Shown: piece by piece, positions 9,692-18,927 of the stretch
Position numbering within the stretch: position 1 is the stretch's first letter
Layout: each line of letters begins with the position of its first letter
NCBI RefSeq assembly: GCF_014190935.1
Contig: NZ_JACHVV010000001.1
Coordinates: forward strand, 806,001-870,000
Source: Chryseomonas sp014190935
GTDB taxonomy: Bacteria; Pseudomonadota; Gammaproteobacteria; Pseudomonadales; Pseudomonadaceae
Reading direction: 5' to 3'
DNA length: 64,000 nt
Position numbers and translations under genes: made by a program
Notes under the pieces: generated by a model
The model's database searches: none
Told to the model about the DNA's origin: nothing
The model's input: the letters and a program-made list of their open reading frames with translations, nothing else

Positions 9692-10927
9692 TCAGCGCAA
9701 TTCGGTGATTGCCTGATCCAGCGCGGCGATGAGACGGTCGATCTCTTCGAGCGTGTTGTAGTGCGCCAGGGATACCCGCACTACCCCACCCAGGGGCGCC
9801 AGGCCCAGGGCCTCGATCAGGCGTCGGGCATAGAAGTCGCCGAAGCGGATGCCGATGCGCTGCTCGTCCACCTTGAGCACCACGGCTTCCGAGCGCACAC
9901 CTTCCACCACGAAGCTGATCGTGGGCACGCGCGCCTGGACGCTGGTCTTGCCGATGACCCGAACCCCAGGGCACTGGCGCAGAAAGTCCAGCAGCCGCTC
10001 GGCCAGGGCATCTTCCTGGATCTCGAAGGCGTCGAATGCTGCCTGCATCCGCTCGCGCTCGCTACCCTGAGTGCCCAGTCTGTCGGCGATGTCGAGCAGA
10101 TAGTCGGAGATGCCGATGCAGCCGAAGGACAGCTCGTAGTTGACGTTGCCGGGCTGCAGTTTGTAGGGCACCACGTCCTGGCCGATGAAGAAGTGGTTGA
10201 GGCTGGGAAATTCCAGCAGCAGGTCGCGACGGCCCCAGAGTACGGCGAAGTGCGGGCCGAAGGTCTTGTAGAAGCTGTAGACATAGAAGTCGGCGCCGCT
10301 GGCCTGCACATCGACCAGCCGGTGTGGCGCATAGGCCACCGCGTCCACGCACAGCTGCGCGCCGACCGCATGGACGCGGCGGGCGATCTCGGCGACGGGA
10401 TTGATCGAGCCGAGGATGTTGGAGGCGTGGGTCACGGCCACATAGCGGGTCCGGTCGCCGAGCAGCGCCTGCAGGTCGTCCAGTTCCAGTTCGAGGCTGT
10501 CGGGATCGACCTGCCAGACGCGCAGGGTGGCGCCGCGGTCTTCGCAGAGCCGGACCCAGGGGCCGATGTTGGCCTCGTGGTCGCAGTTGGTGACGATGAT
10601 TTCATCACCGGGCGCGATCGAAGGCGCGATGGCGCGGCAGAGTATCTGCAGCAGGTGGGTGGTCGAGCCGCCCATGATGACTTCGTCGGGATGGGCCGCG
10701 TTGATCAGTTGCATGACCGAGTGCCGCGCCTGCATCACCCGTTCGCCGGCCGCGACCGAGGGCGGGTAGGAGGCGCCCAGCTGGACGCTGCTGTTGAGCA
10801 GGTAGTCGGCCACCCGGTCGGCGACCCCTTGCAACACCAGGGAGCCGCCGGCGTTGTCCATGAAGACGTAGTCGCCGGCCAGACCGGGAAACTGCTTGCG
10901 AACGTATGCGATATCGAGGGAATTCAC
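9692..10927 (-). CDS. class-V PLP enzyme, cysteine-desulfurase-like
   Basis: A 411-residue protein of the class-V aminotransferase fold. The start has the VRKQFPGL and FMDNAGGS motifs of the cysteine-desulfurase-like subfamily, and the probable PLP lysine is Lys221 in YSFYKTFGPH. It differs from IscS, which has a different lysine context and an active cysteine loop. The reaction is unknown; a beta- or C-S lyase or desulfurase on an imported amino acid is the natural guess given the amino-acid ABC transporter immediately upstream (20-bp gap). Confidence 0.8.
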   Translation of the reverse strand: MNSLDIAYVRKQFPGLAGDYVFMDNAGGSLVLQGVADRVADYLLNSSVQLGASYPPSVAAGERVMQARHSVMQLINAAHPDEVIMGGSTTHLLQILCRAIAPSIAPGDEIIVTNCDHEANIGPWVRLCEDRGATLRVWQVDPDSLELELDDLQALLGDRTRYVAVTHASNILGSINPVAEIARRVHAVGAQLCVDAVAYAPHRLVDVQASGADFYVYSFYKTFGPHFAVLWGRRDLLLEFPSLNHFFIGQDVVPYKLQPGNVNYELSFGCIGISDYLLDIADRLGTQGSERERMQAAFDAFEIQEDALAERLLDFLRQCPGVRVIGKTSVQARVPTISFVVEGVRSEAVVLKVDEQRIGIRFGDFYARRLIEALGLAPLGGVVRVSLAHYNTLEEIDRLIAALDQAITELR

Positions 10928-10947
10928 GCGACTCTCTCCAGCCAGGA

Positions 10948-11682
10948 TCAGTGGTGCAGGATGGCCTGCAGGAAGGCCCGGGTGCGGGGTTCCTGAGGGG
11001 CGGTAAAGAAGGGTTCCGGGGTATTCTGTTCGACGATGCGGCCGCTCTCCATGAAGATCACCCGATCGGCGACGCGCCGGGCGAAGCCCATTTCATGGGT
11101 CACCACGACCATGGTGACGCCCGAGCGGGCCAGGTTCTGCATGACGTCGAGCACCTCGCCGACCATCTCCGGGTCCAGCGCCGAGGTGGGCTCGTCGAAG
11201 AGGATGGCGCGGGGCTCCATGGCCATGGTGCGGGCGATAGCGACCCGCTGCTGCTGGCCGCCGGACAACTGGCTCGGGTACTTGTGGGCGTGATCGCCCA
11301 TGCCGACCTTGACCAGCAGATCCCGCGCGCGGGCGTGGACCTCGCGCCGGCTCAGGCCGCGCACCCGGATCGGCGCCAGCGAGACGTTGTCGAGGACGCT
11401 GAGGTGGGGATAGAGGTTGAAGCTCTGGAAGACCATGCCCACTTCGCTGCGGATACCGGCGAGGCGCGGTCCGTTCTCGACCCGTTCGCCCGCCACGCGG
11501 ATATGGCCCTGCTGGTAGTTTTCCAGCAGGTTGATGCAGCGGATCAGCGTCGACTTGCCGGAGCCGGACGGGCCGAGGATGACCACCACCTCGCCTTCCT
11601 CGACCTGCAGATTGATGTCGCTCAGCGCCTGGAAATTGCCGTAGTACTTGTCGAGGTGTTCGATGTCGATCAGGGTGCTCAT
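10948..11682 (-). CDS. amino-acid ABC transporter ATP-binding protein
   Basis: A 244-residue ATPase of the polar amino-acid uptake family. Walker A GPSGSGKS is at 37-44, the Q-loop is MVFQSFNLYPH, the signature is LSGGQQQR and Walker B is ILFDEPTSALD. The start at 11682 overlaps the permease stop by 4 bp (ATGA), so the two are translationally coupled. Confidence 0.92.
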   Translation of the reverse strand: MSTLIDIEHLDKYYGNFQALSDINLQVEEGEVVVILGPSGSGKSTLIRCINLLENYQQGHIRVAGERVENGPRLAGIRSEVGMVFQSFNLYPHLSVLDNVSLAPIRVRGLSRREVHARARDLLVKVGMGDHAHKYPSQLSGGQQQRVAIARTMAMEPRAILFDEPTSALDPEMVGEVLDVMQNLARSGVTMVVVTHEMGFARRVADRVIFMESGRIVEQNTPEPFFTAPQEPRTRAFLQAILHH

Positions 11683-12356
11683 GCGGTCTTGCCTCCGGCG
11701 CCATTGCGTCTCTCGACCCAGCTGACCAGTTGCACCATGGGCAACAGCAGCAGCAGATAGAGCAGGGCGGCGCCCACCAGCGGGGTGGGATTGGCCGCCA
11801 GGGCCTGGGCCTGGGTCGCCTGCTTGAGCAGGTCGGGCATCGCCACCACCGAGGCGAGGGCGGTGTCCTTCATGACGTTGATGCAGTTGCTGGTCATGGG
11901 CGGCAGCACGATGCGGATCGCCTGGGGCAGCACGACGTCGCGCATGGTGTCGAAGAAGCTCATGCCCTGGGCGGCCGACGCCTCGAACTGACCGCGGGGA
12001 ATGGCTTCGATGCCCGAGCGGAAGATCTCGGCGCTGTAGGCGCAGGACACGAGGGAAAGCGCGCTGGCCGCTGCCGCGAAGGAGGACAGGCGGATCCCGA
12101 CGAAGGGCAGCGCGTAATAGATCAGGACCAGCAGGACCAACAGCGGGATGGACCTCATGATGTCGATGTAGGTGCGCGCCAGCAGCCGCACCGGCGCGTA
12201 GGAATACAGCCGCAGCAGCGCCAGCAGCAGTCCGCCGACCAGGCCCAGGACGATACTCACGAGGCCCAGCAGAACGGTCACGCCCAGGCCCCGGATCATC
12301 AGGGGGAGCGATTCGACCAGCACGTTCCAGTTGAAGAAGGTTTGCAGAAGATCCAT
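11679..12356 (-). CDS. amino-acid ABC transporter permease
   Basis: A 225-residue inner-membrane permease of the HisM/GlnP family with about five helices. The coupling loop carries the EAA-type sequence (FEASAAQGMSFFDTMRDVVLPQA). Only one permease gene is present, so the transporter probably uses a homodimer. It lies 64 bp after the binding-protein gene and overlaps the ATPase by 4 bp. Confidence 0.9.
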   Translation of the reverse strand: MDLLQTFFNWNVLVESLPLMIRGLGVTVLLGLVSIVLGLVGGLLLALLRLYSYAPVRLLARTYIDIMRSIPLLVLLVLIYYALPFVGIRLSSFAAAASALSLVSCAYSAEIFRSGIEAIPRGQFEASAAQGMSFFDTMRDVVLPQAIRIVLPPMTSNCINVMKDTALASVVAMPDLLKQATQAQALAANPTPLVGAALLYLLLLLPMVQLVSWVERRNGAGGKTA

Positions 12357-12420
12357 GGGATACCTCGGTCACTGCCCGGGGCGAACGGACCTCGCCCCGG
12401 GCATGCAGCTGCGGCAGGGC

Positions 12421-13197
12421 TTACTTGGGCGCGGCGGAGACCTTCAGGGTGCTCGACTCCTTGTCCGCCTCGGTACCGAACCACTGCTTGTGGATGGCGC
12501 CCAGGGTGCCGTCTTCCTTCATCTTGCTGATGATGTCGTTGACCTGATCGCTCATGGGCCAGCCCTTGGCGTGCATCAGCGAATAGCGCTCACCTGTGGG
12601 GATGCGGGCGACGATGGTGAATTGCGGCTTGTCCTTGATGTAGTAGAGGACGGCGGGGATATCGCTCAGGTAGCCATCGATGCGCCCGGAGCCCAGGTCC
12701 AGCATGGCCGGTGACAGCCCTTCGTAGCGCGAGACGTCGGCGAACTTGTATTCGTTCTGGTGCTGGCCGATCCACATGTCGCCGGTGGAGCCGGTATCGA
12801 CACCCACGACCTTGCCGTTCATGTCCGCCAGGCTTTTCACCTTGGACTTGGTCAGGGCGGTCAGCGACTGGTCGCTGTCGAAGTAGGGTTGGGCGAAGGC
12901 GACCGATTCCAGGCGTTTGGGCGTGATGGTGATGGACGAAATCGCGATGTCGACGCGTTTCGACTGCACCGCGCTGAATAGCCCGTTGAAGGGAATGTTG
13001 ACGAAATCCACGCTCTTGCCCGCCCGCTTCGCCACTTCCTTCACCACATCGACTTCGAAGCCGACGAAGTCCCCCTTGGCGTCCTGGAACTCCCAGGGCA
13101 CGTTGCCGACATTGGCCCCCACCGTCCAGTCGGCCGCCCAGGCGGGCAGGGCTACTGCGGCGGTCATGAGCACGCCCAACGCTATCTTCGCTTTCAT
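12421..13197 (-). CDS. amino-acid ABC transporter periplasmic binding protein
   Basis: A 258-residue family-3 solute-binding protein with a signal peptide (MKAKIALGVLMTAAVALPAWA). The sequence GFEVDVVKEVAKRAG and the DIAISSITITPKR block are typical. The ATG at 13197 is chosen over the GTG at 13203 because GGGAG lies 5 bp before it and would overlap the GTG. It is the first gene of the run that continues to the PuuE-like gene. Confidence 0.9.
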   Translation of the reverse strand: MKAKIALGVLMTAAVALPAWAADWTVGANVGNVPWEFQDAKGDFVGFEVDVVKEVAKRAGKSVDFVNIPFNGLFSAVQSKRVDIAISSITITPKRLESVAFAQPYFDSDQSLTALTKSKVKSLADMNGKVVGVDTGSTGDMWIGQHQNEYKFADVSRYEGLSPAMLDLGSGRIDGYLSDIPAVLYYIKDKPQFTIVARIPTGERYSLMHAKGWPMSDQVNDIISKMKEDGTLGAIHKQWFGTEADKESSTLKVSAAPK

Positions 13198-13265
13198 CTT
13201 CACTCCCTATTTTTCGGTGCGGTCAGTGGCTTTTTCCTTACGACGTCGGATCGAGAGTAAGGCTG

Positions 13266-13297
13266 TGAAATAATTTATTCAACAATAAATTTTATTG
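13266..13297. promoter_or_regulatory. AT-rich palindromes, candidate RpiR operator
   Basis: A perfect palindrome CAATAAA-T-TTTATTG lies at 13283-13297. Beside it, TGAAATAATTTATTCA (13266-13281) is a near-palindrome. They sit about 70-100 bp before the binding-protein start. RpiR-family proteins bind AT-rich palindromes of this size, and an RpiR gene is in the same operon. The assignment is inference. Confidence 0.45.
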
Positions 13298-13642
13298 GAT
13301 TTTTTGCTCCAAAATCGTGCGAGATCTTCTTGTGGGTGCCTCGCTTACGAGTTTGGAGGTTGGTTTTGACGGGCAATACGTAACTAAAAGGCCCGCGCCA
13401 GACGTCTCTGGCTGCTGGTAGTGTTCGTGCGTGAAAATGATGCACAAAACGTTCGTCTCAAGCGTTTGGGGCACTTATTGCAATAATATTTTTTGGGGCG
13501 AAGTCGTTTGATACTAGGAGCCAATGACGTGCTTGCTAATGGACCGGCAGTACTTGATAACGCAGAGACATGCTGATGGGTATCAAGCAAGTGCTGGCTT
13601 GCTTCACCTAAAATCATCCGCCCCGACGAGGTGGAAGAAGCT

Positions 13643-13682
13643 CCGGTCCCATCCAGGATAAATTTGAATGTGATGGGACCGG
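13643..13682 (-). terminator. hairpin after the LysR gene
   Basis: A perfect 11-bp stem, CCGGTCCCATC (13643-13653) and GATGGGACCGG (13672-13682), with an 18-base loop, 75 bp after the LysR stop. It probably ends the minus-strand transcript. No T-rich tail is seen. Confidence 0.4.
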
Positions 13683-13757
13683 TTACCCCTCGGACTTAGA
13701 GGTAGGTTTTGTCAGCTACCCTGGTGCGCGTAGACAGGGCGCAGATCGACCCTCTTC

Positions 13758-14696
13758 CTAGGTGCATTCCGCGAGATCCCGTTTTCCCAGATGGTTCGCC
13801 TGATCAGCGACTACGTTATCGCCAGGTGACAACCTGTCTATAAGCCTCAAAACAGCCGTATGCCCCGGTGTCTGCCGATGAAGCAGATAGGTTGTCATGA
13901 CAGCCGATTGATCGTCTAAGGGCCTGACTGTGACATCAGTGGTAGGATGCTCAGCCAGTTTGGTTTGGCTGCCAAACCCAAGGCCGTAACCTGCTGCCAC
14001 CAAGGCCAACATTAAATCCAGCGTGGGGACCTGATGCGCGACTCGAGGGCAGGCGTCATGTTTGCATAGCAATCGCTGCAGTTTTCGCCACATACCTTGG
14101 CAGACGTGCGGATCACACAAGACCAGCGGATAATTCAAAACGTCTGTAAGTGGTACGCGGGAATATCTGAGCAATGGGTGTCTCGACGGCACCACAATCA
14201 TCATGGGATCCCGCCATAATTTCGTCACAGTAATGCCAGGAAGCGAGTCGGTGGATTGCGCAAGCCCTGCATCGAACAGTCCCTCTGCTAAGCCGCGCAG
14301 TTGCTCGCCCAAAGGTACCTCAAACAGCGCTATTTCAACTTCAGGCTCTTCCTCGCGGCTACGAGCGAGCATCTCGGTCAGTCGCGCCAAAGGAACACCA
14401 TCCGAGAGTGCGATCCGGAGCCGGCCTCGATAGCCTGCAGCAGCGCTACGGGCTTTGGCTTTTGCTTGCTCGACGAAGGCGATGATCCGTCGTGCTTCCT
14501 CGAGCATCATATGGCCAGCCCAGGTAAGTTCAGTCCTTCGGTTGGAGCGGTCAAACAGCTGCACGCCTAGGCGTTCTTCCAGCTCCCGAATGGTACGGGA
14601 CAGCGGCGACTGCTCAATATGCAGTCGTGCCGCCGCCCGGGCGAAATGACGTTCTTCTGCCACGGCAATGAAACAGCGTAAGTGGCGCAGTTCCAT
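13758..14696 (-). CDS. LysR-family transcriptional regulator
   Basis: A 312-residue LysR regulator. The N-terminal winged helix runs from MELRHLRCFIAVAEERHFAR to about residue 60, followed by the helix linker and the effector-binding domain. The ATG at 14696 is used because AGGAG lies 7 bp upstream; the ATG at 14702 abuts that site. It lies only 16 bp after the MFS exporter gene, so it is the last gene of the ALA-synthase operon and is probably pathway-specific. Codon use is less GC-biased than in genes left of 13200. Confidence 0.88.
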   Translation of the reverse strand: MELRHLRCFIAVAEERHFARAAARLHIEQSPLSRTIRELEERLGVQLFDRSNRRTELTWAGHMMLEEARRIIAFVEQAKAKARSAAAGYRGRLRIALSDGVPLARLTEMLARSREEEPEVEIALFEVPLGEQLRGLAEGLFDAGLAQSTDSLPGITVTKLWRDPMMIVVPSRHPLLRYSRVPLTDVLNYPLVLCDPHVCQGMWRKLQRLLCKHDACPRVAHQVPTLDLMLALVAAGYGLGFGSQTKLAEHPTTDVTVRPLDDQSAVMTTYLLHRQTPGHTAVLRLIDRLSPGDNVVADQANHLGKRDLAECT

Positions 14697-14712
14697 AGCC
14701 ATTCTCCTGCTG

Positions 14713-15912
14713 TTAGCGCTTGGAATCGAGATAGGCATGATTGAACACCGTGCTCTTTCGTCGTAGCAGGAACAATTGGGCAACGGCGCCAAGCGCGGCA
14801 ACGCCGGCAGCGTAGAGCGCCAGACTACCGACAGGTTGTTCGAGCAGTAGAACAAACCCGCCTGCAGCCGCACCAAGGGCGCTACCCAAGTACAAGGCTG
14901 ATTCATTCAAGGCCACTGCAAGGTTGCCATCACCATGGTGTTGGCGCGCCCGGATCAGTTCGTTGTTCTGCGGTACCTGCAGGGCCCAGCCGACCGCGCC
15001 CCATGCGGCAATGGGCAGCATGACAAGCCACTGATTCAACTTTGCGGTTTGAGGAAGAAAGAGCAGCGACAGTGCCAGAACGACCATGATCCCTAGGGTC
15101 AGCACCGCACCACGAACGCGATCAACCAAGGGGCCAATTAGGAAGCTTCCTAGTACACCTCCGATACCCCATACCCAGAGATAAGGCGTAACAGACTGGA
15201 TACCACCGTAGGCGGGGTCAGACAGCAGAGGGGCGATGAAGGTATACATGCCGAGGCTGGATACGGCCGCTAGCAACGACACGAGCAAAATGGTCAGGAC
15301 TCGGCCGTCACCAAGCATGGCAAGTTTTTGGCCCAGGGAGCTGGCAGTCGCTTCGGGCAGCGCTGGTAGACGCAAGTAAAGACCCGCCCAGCTCACAGCG
15401 CCCAGTACCGTGATCAACCAAATAGCTGCTTGCCAACCCCACTGGTCAGCCAATAGCAAACTCAGAGGTACACCCAGCACTACACCACTGGCCATCCCAC
15501 CTAAAATTACGGCTATACCTTTGCCGCGGCGTTCCGGAGTAGAGAGCGATGCGGCAGCAGCAATGCCCATGGCGAGGTAAACACCGGCACCGATACCGGC
15601 GATTGCGCGGCAAACCACAAGTGTCAGAAAGCTATCAGAGAGGGCGCTTCCTGCGTTTGCCAGTACGAAGACCAGTAGAGCAAGTAACAGTCCGGCACGC
15701 TGCCGGCTGGGGGGCACGAGGGCGACGAACACGGGCGAACCGATGCCATAAGCAAGGGTAAAGGCGGTAACCAGTTGAGCCGCCATGGCCACCGATACTG
15801 AGAGGGAGCTTTGGATGAGCGGGATGAGCCCTGCTGTCACATAGGAGGCCATCCCAAGGGCGAATGCGCCCAGGGCGATGAGATAGGTGGGTGACGTACG
15901 ATTTGAAGGCAT
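14713..15912 (-). CDS. MFS transporter, AraJ-like exporter
   Basis: A 399-residue major facilitator with twelve expected helices, resembling the AraJ/Bcr-like efflux branch (ALGAFALGMASYVTAGLIP at the N terminus). Many such proteins export drugs or metabolites. It follows the asparagine-synthetase gene by 69 bp and precedes the LysR gene by 16 bp. In this context it most likely exports the product of the cluster or gives self-resistance. Confidence 0.85.
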   Translation of the reverse strand: MPSNRTSPTYLIALGAFALGMASYVTAGLIPLIQSSLSVSVAMAAQLVTAFTLAYGIGSPVFVALVPPSRQRAGLLLALLVFVLANAGSALSDSFLTLVVCRAIAGIGAGVYLAMGIAAAASLSTPERRGKGIAVILGGMASGVVLGVPLSLLLADQWGWQAAIWLITVLGAVSWAGLYLRLPALPEATASSLGQKLAMLGDGRVLTILLVSLLAAVSSLGMYTFIAPLLSDPAYGGIQSVTPYLWVWGIGGVLGSFLIGPLVDRVRGAVLTLGIMVVLALSLLFLPQTAKLNQWLVMLPIAAWGAVGWALQVPQNNELIRARQHHGDGNLAVALNESALYLGSALGAAAGGFVLLLEQPVGSLALYAAGVAALGAVAQLFLLRRKSTVFNHAYLDSKR

Positions 15913-15981
15913 GACAAAGTCCTCACGGAGGTGAGTCGGTGAATAGGAAGTGAAGGGGCGACGCGGCGGTCGCCCAGGTAG

Positions 15982-17838
15982 CTAGAAAAGCTCGACGCTG
16001 ACGTCGTACTCGCGTAGCCAAGTATCAAGCCCGACCGCGAGCTCCATACCCATGCGGTCATACATAGGCGAATGGGCGCCAAGGGGCCTTTCTAACGCTG
16101 CCTCTACACGGGTGAAGTCGAGGAAGGAGCGGACAGGCGCATTCGAGTCATCCCGGATAGCGGCTAGAGCTCTGCGTAGCCCTTGCTCGTAGGCGGGATC
16201 TTGTGTCGAGGGGTAGGGGCTCTTCACGCGATCGACGATGGACGCTGGCAGAAGGTCGCGTGTCGCCGCGCGCAAAATGCTCTTTTCTCTACCGTCGAAG
16301 GCCTTCATCTGCCAGGGGATGTTGAATGCATATTCGACCAAGCGGTGGTCACAGAATGGCACCCTTACTTCCAGTCCAACCGCCATGCTCATCCGGTCCT
16401 TGCGATCTAGTAGCGTCTGTACAAAACGGGTCAGGTTGACGTAGCTCATCTCCCGCATCCGGCGATCACCGGCGGCCTCACCCGGCAAGTCGGGCGCTTC
16501 AGCAATAGCCTGCGAATAGCTGTCCTGCAGGAAGCTGTGCATATCCAGATGTTTTAGCAGTCCTGGATCGAACAACGTCTTGCCGTCGAAATACTTTTCC
16601 GTCACGGAAGTCAACCAGGGAAAAGTGCGCGCTTGGATGGCAACTGGATCGTGGAACCAGCGGTAGCCGCCGAATACTTCGTCTGCGCTTTCTCCGGACA
16701 AGGCGACAGTAGAATGCCGTCGGACCTCTTCAAAGAGTCGGTAAAGCGACGGCCACATATCGCCCCAAAAGGCGGGAGGTAGGTCCAACGCTCGGATAAC
16801 CTGCGCTCGCAGCTGCGGATCGGCAAGTTCCCGACTGTCTAGGATGACCTCACCATGGTGGGACTGGATCTGCTGCACTAAGTCCTTCACGAAGGGTGCA
16901 TCGGCCGTGCCTCGAACAGCATCGCTTGCGAAGCCCTGGCCATGATCAGCGAAATCCAACGAGAAAGAACGGATGTTCTCTTTTCCCGCTGCAAGCAGCT
17001 TGCGCGATGCCAGCGCTGTGATGATAGAAGAGTCGAGTCCGCCTGAAAGCAGACTACACAAGGGCACGTCCGAAACGACCTGACGTTTAACGATGTCTTC
17101 AAGTAGATCACGTGTATGGCCGATGGTCTGATCTAACGAGTGCTCGTGCTCCCGTGCTTCAAGCTTCCAGTAACGCTGCCGTTGCAGACCACTGCGGGCA
17201 ATCCTGATCCATTCGCCGGGTAGCACTTCGCGCATGCCAGCAAAGATGGCCTGCCCTGGGGTTTTCACCATCTCAAGAATTTCACGCAGACCGTCTGCTT
17301 GAATCTTGCGAGGTACCAGAGGGTTCGCCAGCAAGGCTTTGGGCTCGGAGCCAAAAATCACGCCATCGGCAGTTGGAAAGTAATAAAGCGGCTTGACCCC
17401 CATCCGGTCACGGACCAGTAGCAGTTCTTGCTTGCGTCTGTTCCAGATCGCGAAGGCGTACATGCCATTGAGTCGTTCGACGAAGTCATAGCCCCACTCC
17501 AGATAGGCGTGCAGGACTACCTCGGTGTCGCTGCGAGTTTCGAACTGATGTCCGAGTGCTTGCAGATCACGCCGGAGGTCCTGGAAGTTATAGACCTCGC
17601 CGCTGTAGGTGATGGCTACCGCTTCAGGGTCGTTGCCGAAGCCTGCCGTCATTGGCTGGCGACCGCCTTCGAGGTCAATGATGGAGAGGCGTCGATGTCC
17701 GAGTCCAATAGGTCCATCAATCCATAGGCCGCCCGCGTCAGGTCCTCGTCGCGTCATCGTTGCGGTCATGCGCTCCAAGATAGAACGCTGGAAGTTAAGA
17801 TCTTGGCTGAAAGACAGCCAGCCAGTAATGCCACACAT
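15982..17838 (-). CDS. asnB: asparagine synthetase-like glutamine-dependent amidotransferase
   Basis: A 618-residue class-II glutamine amidotransferase. Cys2 (MCGITGW) is the glutaminase nucleophile and the GATase domain covers about 1-200. The synthetase domain has the pyrophosphate-binding loop SGGLDSS near residue 265 and the EVFGGY region further on. It is longer than E. coli AsnB (554 residues) and in the range of AsnB-like proteins found in biosynthetic clusters. It would activate a carboxylate with ATP and transfer ammonia from glutamine. Co-location with ALA synthase suggests a non-aspartate substrate, which is inference. AAGGAG lies 8 bp before the start. Confidence 0.88.
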   Translation of the reverse strand: MCGITGWLSFSQDLNFQRSILERMTATMTRRGPDAGGLWIDGPIGLGHRRLSIIDLEGGRQPMTAGFGNDPEAVAITYSGEVYNFQDLRRDLQALGHQFETRSDTEVVLHAYLEWGYDFVERLNGMYAFAIWNRRKQELLLVRDRMGVKPLYYFPTADGVIFGSEPKALLANPLVPRKIQADGLREILEMVKTPGQAIFAGMREVLPGEWIRIARSGLQRQRYWKLEAREHEHSLDQTIGHTRDLLEDIVKRQVVSDVPLCSLLSGGLDSSIITALASRKLLAAGKENIRSFSLDFADHGQGFASDAVRGTADAPFVKDLVQQIQSHHGEVILDSRELADPQLRAQVIRALDLPPAFWGDMWPSLYRLFEEVRRHSTVALSGESADEVFGGYRWFHDPVAIQARTFPWLTSVTEKYFDGKTLFDPGLLKHLDMHSFLQDSYSQAIAEAPDLPGEAAGDRRMREMSYVNLTRFVQTLLDRKDRMSMAVGLEVRVPFCDHRLVEYAFNIPWQMKAFDGREKSILRAATRDLLPASIVDRVKSPYPSTQDPAYEQGLRRALAAIRDDSNAPVRSFLDFTRVEAALERPLGAHSPMYDRMGMELAVGLDTWLREYDVSVELF

Positions 17839-17856
17839 TGGCGGTCTCCTTTGAAA

Positions 17857-18927
17857 TCAGCCCAAAGTTTCCAAGTCACTCGTTTCCGGCAGCAGGCTGC
17901 GGTTCCCGTAAGGGACATAGCAGGCCGGAGCAGGGCAGCGGGCTGAGGACTCAATCAGGTTAAGCTGGTGCTGTAGAGCGATAGCCGTTTGCAGGTCGGC
18001 AAAGGGCTGTGAGGGCATCTCGCGAAGGGATACCCATCGCACTACGTGGCGGCAGAGGCGACTCAGCTTGTGTAGGGTTTCGAGTCCGGGTTGGGCAGGG
18101 CTAAAACACTGTTCATCGATCAGTTGCTCCCGCCCTTGATCATTGCGCGTCCAAATTCGCAGGTGATCCTGATCCCAGGACGGCGTATCGAAGACGAGGC
18201 GCGCCTGAATGACTCGCTGTTCTTGATCGATGAAGCTGAAGTCCACCGTGCGCTGACGCATGATGTTCACGAAGCTGGCATAGCCTGCGAGTGTGGCCTG
18301 GCCCAACGTTCCGGTGAGAGAGACGGTATCCAGCACGGAATGTCCGGAAATCGAGAAGTCCGAACGTACTCCGAGCACATCGTGAATCTGCAAAGGATCA
18401 GCAGAGGAGCAGATCCACGACACCAGATCCAGCGCATGGATGACTTCACTGGTGACACCGCAGGTAGGGCGGTAGTCATTGAGCCGGTCCTTACCCCAGT
18501 GAAAGCTGGCCCTCACCAGCGACCAACCCTGTGCGCTGATCTGCCGACGCAGAGATTGTGTGGCGGGTGAGTACCGTTCTACCAAGTCCAAGGCAAAACC
18601 ACTCACCTGACTTAGCTGCTCGGCAACAAGTGTCAGGTCGTCAGCGGGAGTAACGAGTGGTTTCTCGCACAGCACGAAGCCACGATATCCGCTTAGCTCC
18701 GCCAAGATTCGTGCATGACTTTCATCGTTGACGCTGACCACGATGATGTCGGGCTCGAAGTGATGAAGCGCGGACGCCACCGTAGGAAAGAATGGCAGTT
18801 CTGGTGCCTTGGGTTTCCGATCAATATACGCCAAGCGCAAGGGCATGCCAGTACTGACGGACAGGTGTTCAAAGGCACGCCAAAAACGATGACCGGCATA
18901 GCCCAGACCGATGATCAGGACGTTCAT
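17857..18927 (-). CDS. Gfo/Idh/MocA-family oxidoreductase
   Basis: A 356-residue NAD(P)-dependent oxidoreductase. The N-terminal Rossmann motif is GLGYAG (residues 7-12) and the family EKP motif is seen in LCEKPLVTP, with the lysine used in catalysis. The C-terminal half is the alpha/beta substrate domain. The start at 18927 overlaps the GNAT stop by 4 bp and GGAGG lies 7 bp upstream. In the operon it could reduce a ketone, for example that of an ALA-derived intermediate; that is a hypothesis. Confidence 0.85.
   Translation of the reverse strand: MNVLIIGLGYAGHRFWRAFEHLSVSTGMPLRLAYIDRKPKAPELPFFPTVASALHHFEPDIIVVSVNDESHARILAELSGYRGFVLCEKPLVTPADDLTLVAEQLSQVSGFALDLVERYSPATQSLRRQISAQGWSLVRASFHWGKDRLNDYRPTCGVTSEVIHALDLVSWICSSADPLQIHDVLGVRSDFSISGHSVLDTVSLTGTLGQATLAGYASFVNIMRQRTVDFSFIDQEQRVIQARLVFDTPSWDQDHLRIWTRNDQGREQLIDEQCFSPAQPGLETLHKLSRLCRHVVRWVSLREMPSQPFADLQTAIALQHQLNLIESSARCPAPACYVPYGNRSLLPETSDLETLG

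Larger units (their letters stand above)
13204..13757. other. gene-free stretch between ABC operon and LysR gene
   Basis: About 550 bp with no convincing gene. The part next to the ABC operon is very AT-rich and holds palindromes (13266-13297). The part near the LysR gene holds a strong hairpin (13643-13682). Base composition changes here, so this is the left edge of the low-GC region. Confidence 0.6.

Noticed and set aside
8787..9974. Longer RpiR frame with an N-terminal extension
   Set aside because: The extra 106 codons overlap the PLP enzyme gene and look like its antisense or shifted frame; the family begins at MALPETL.
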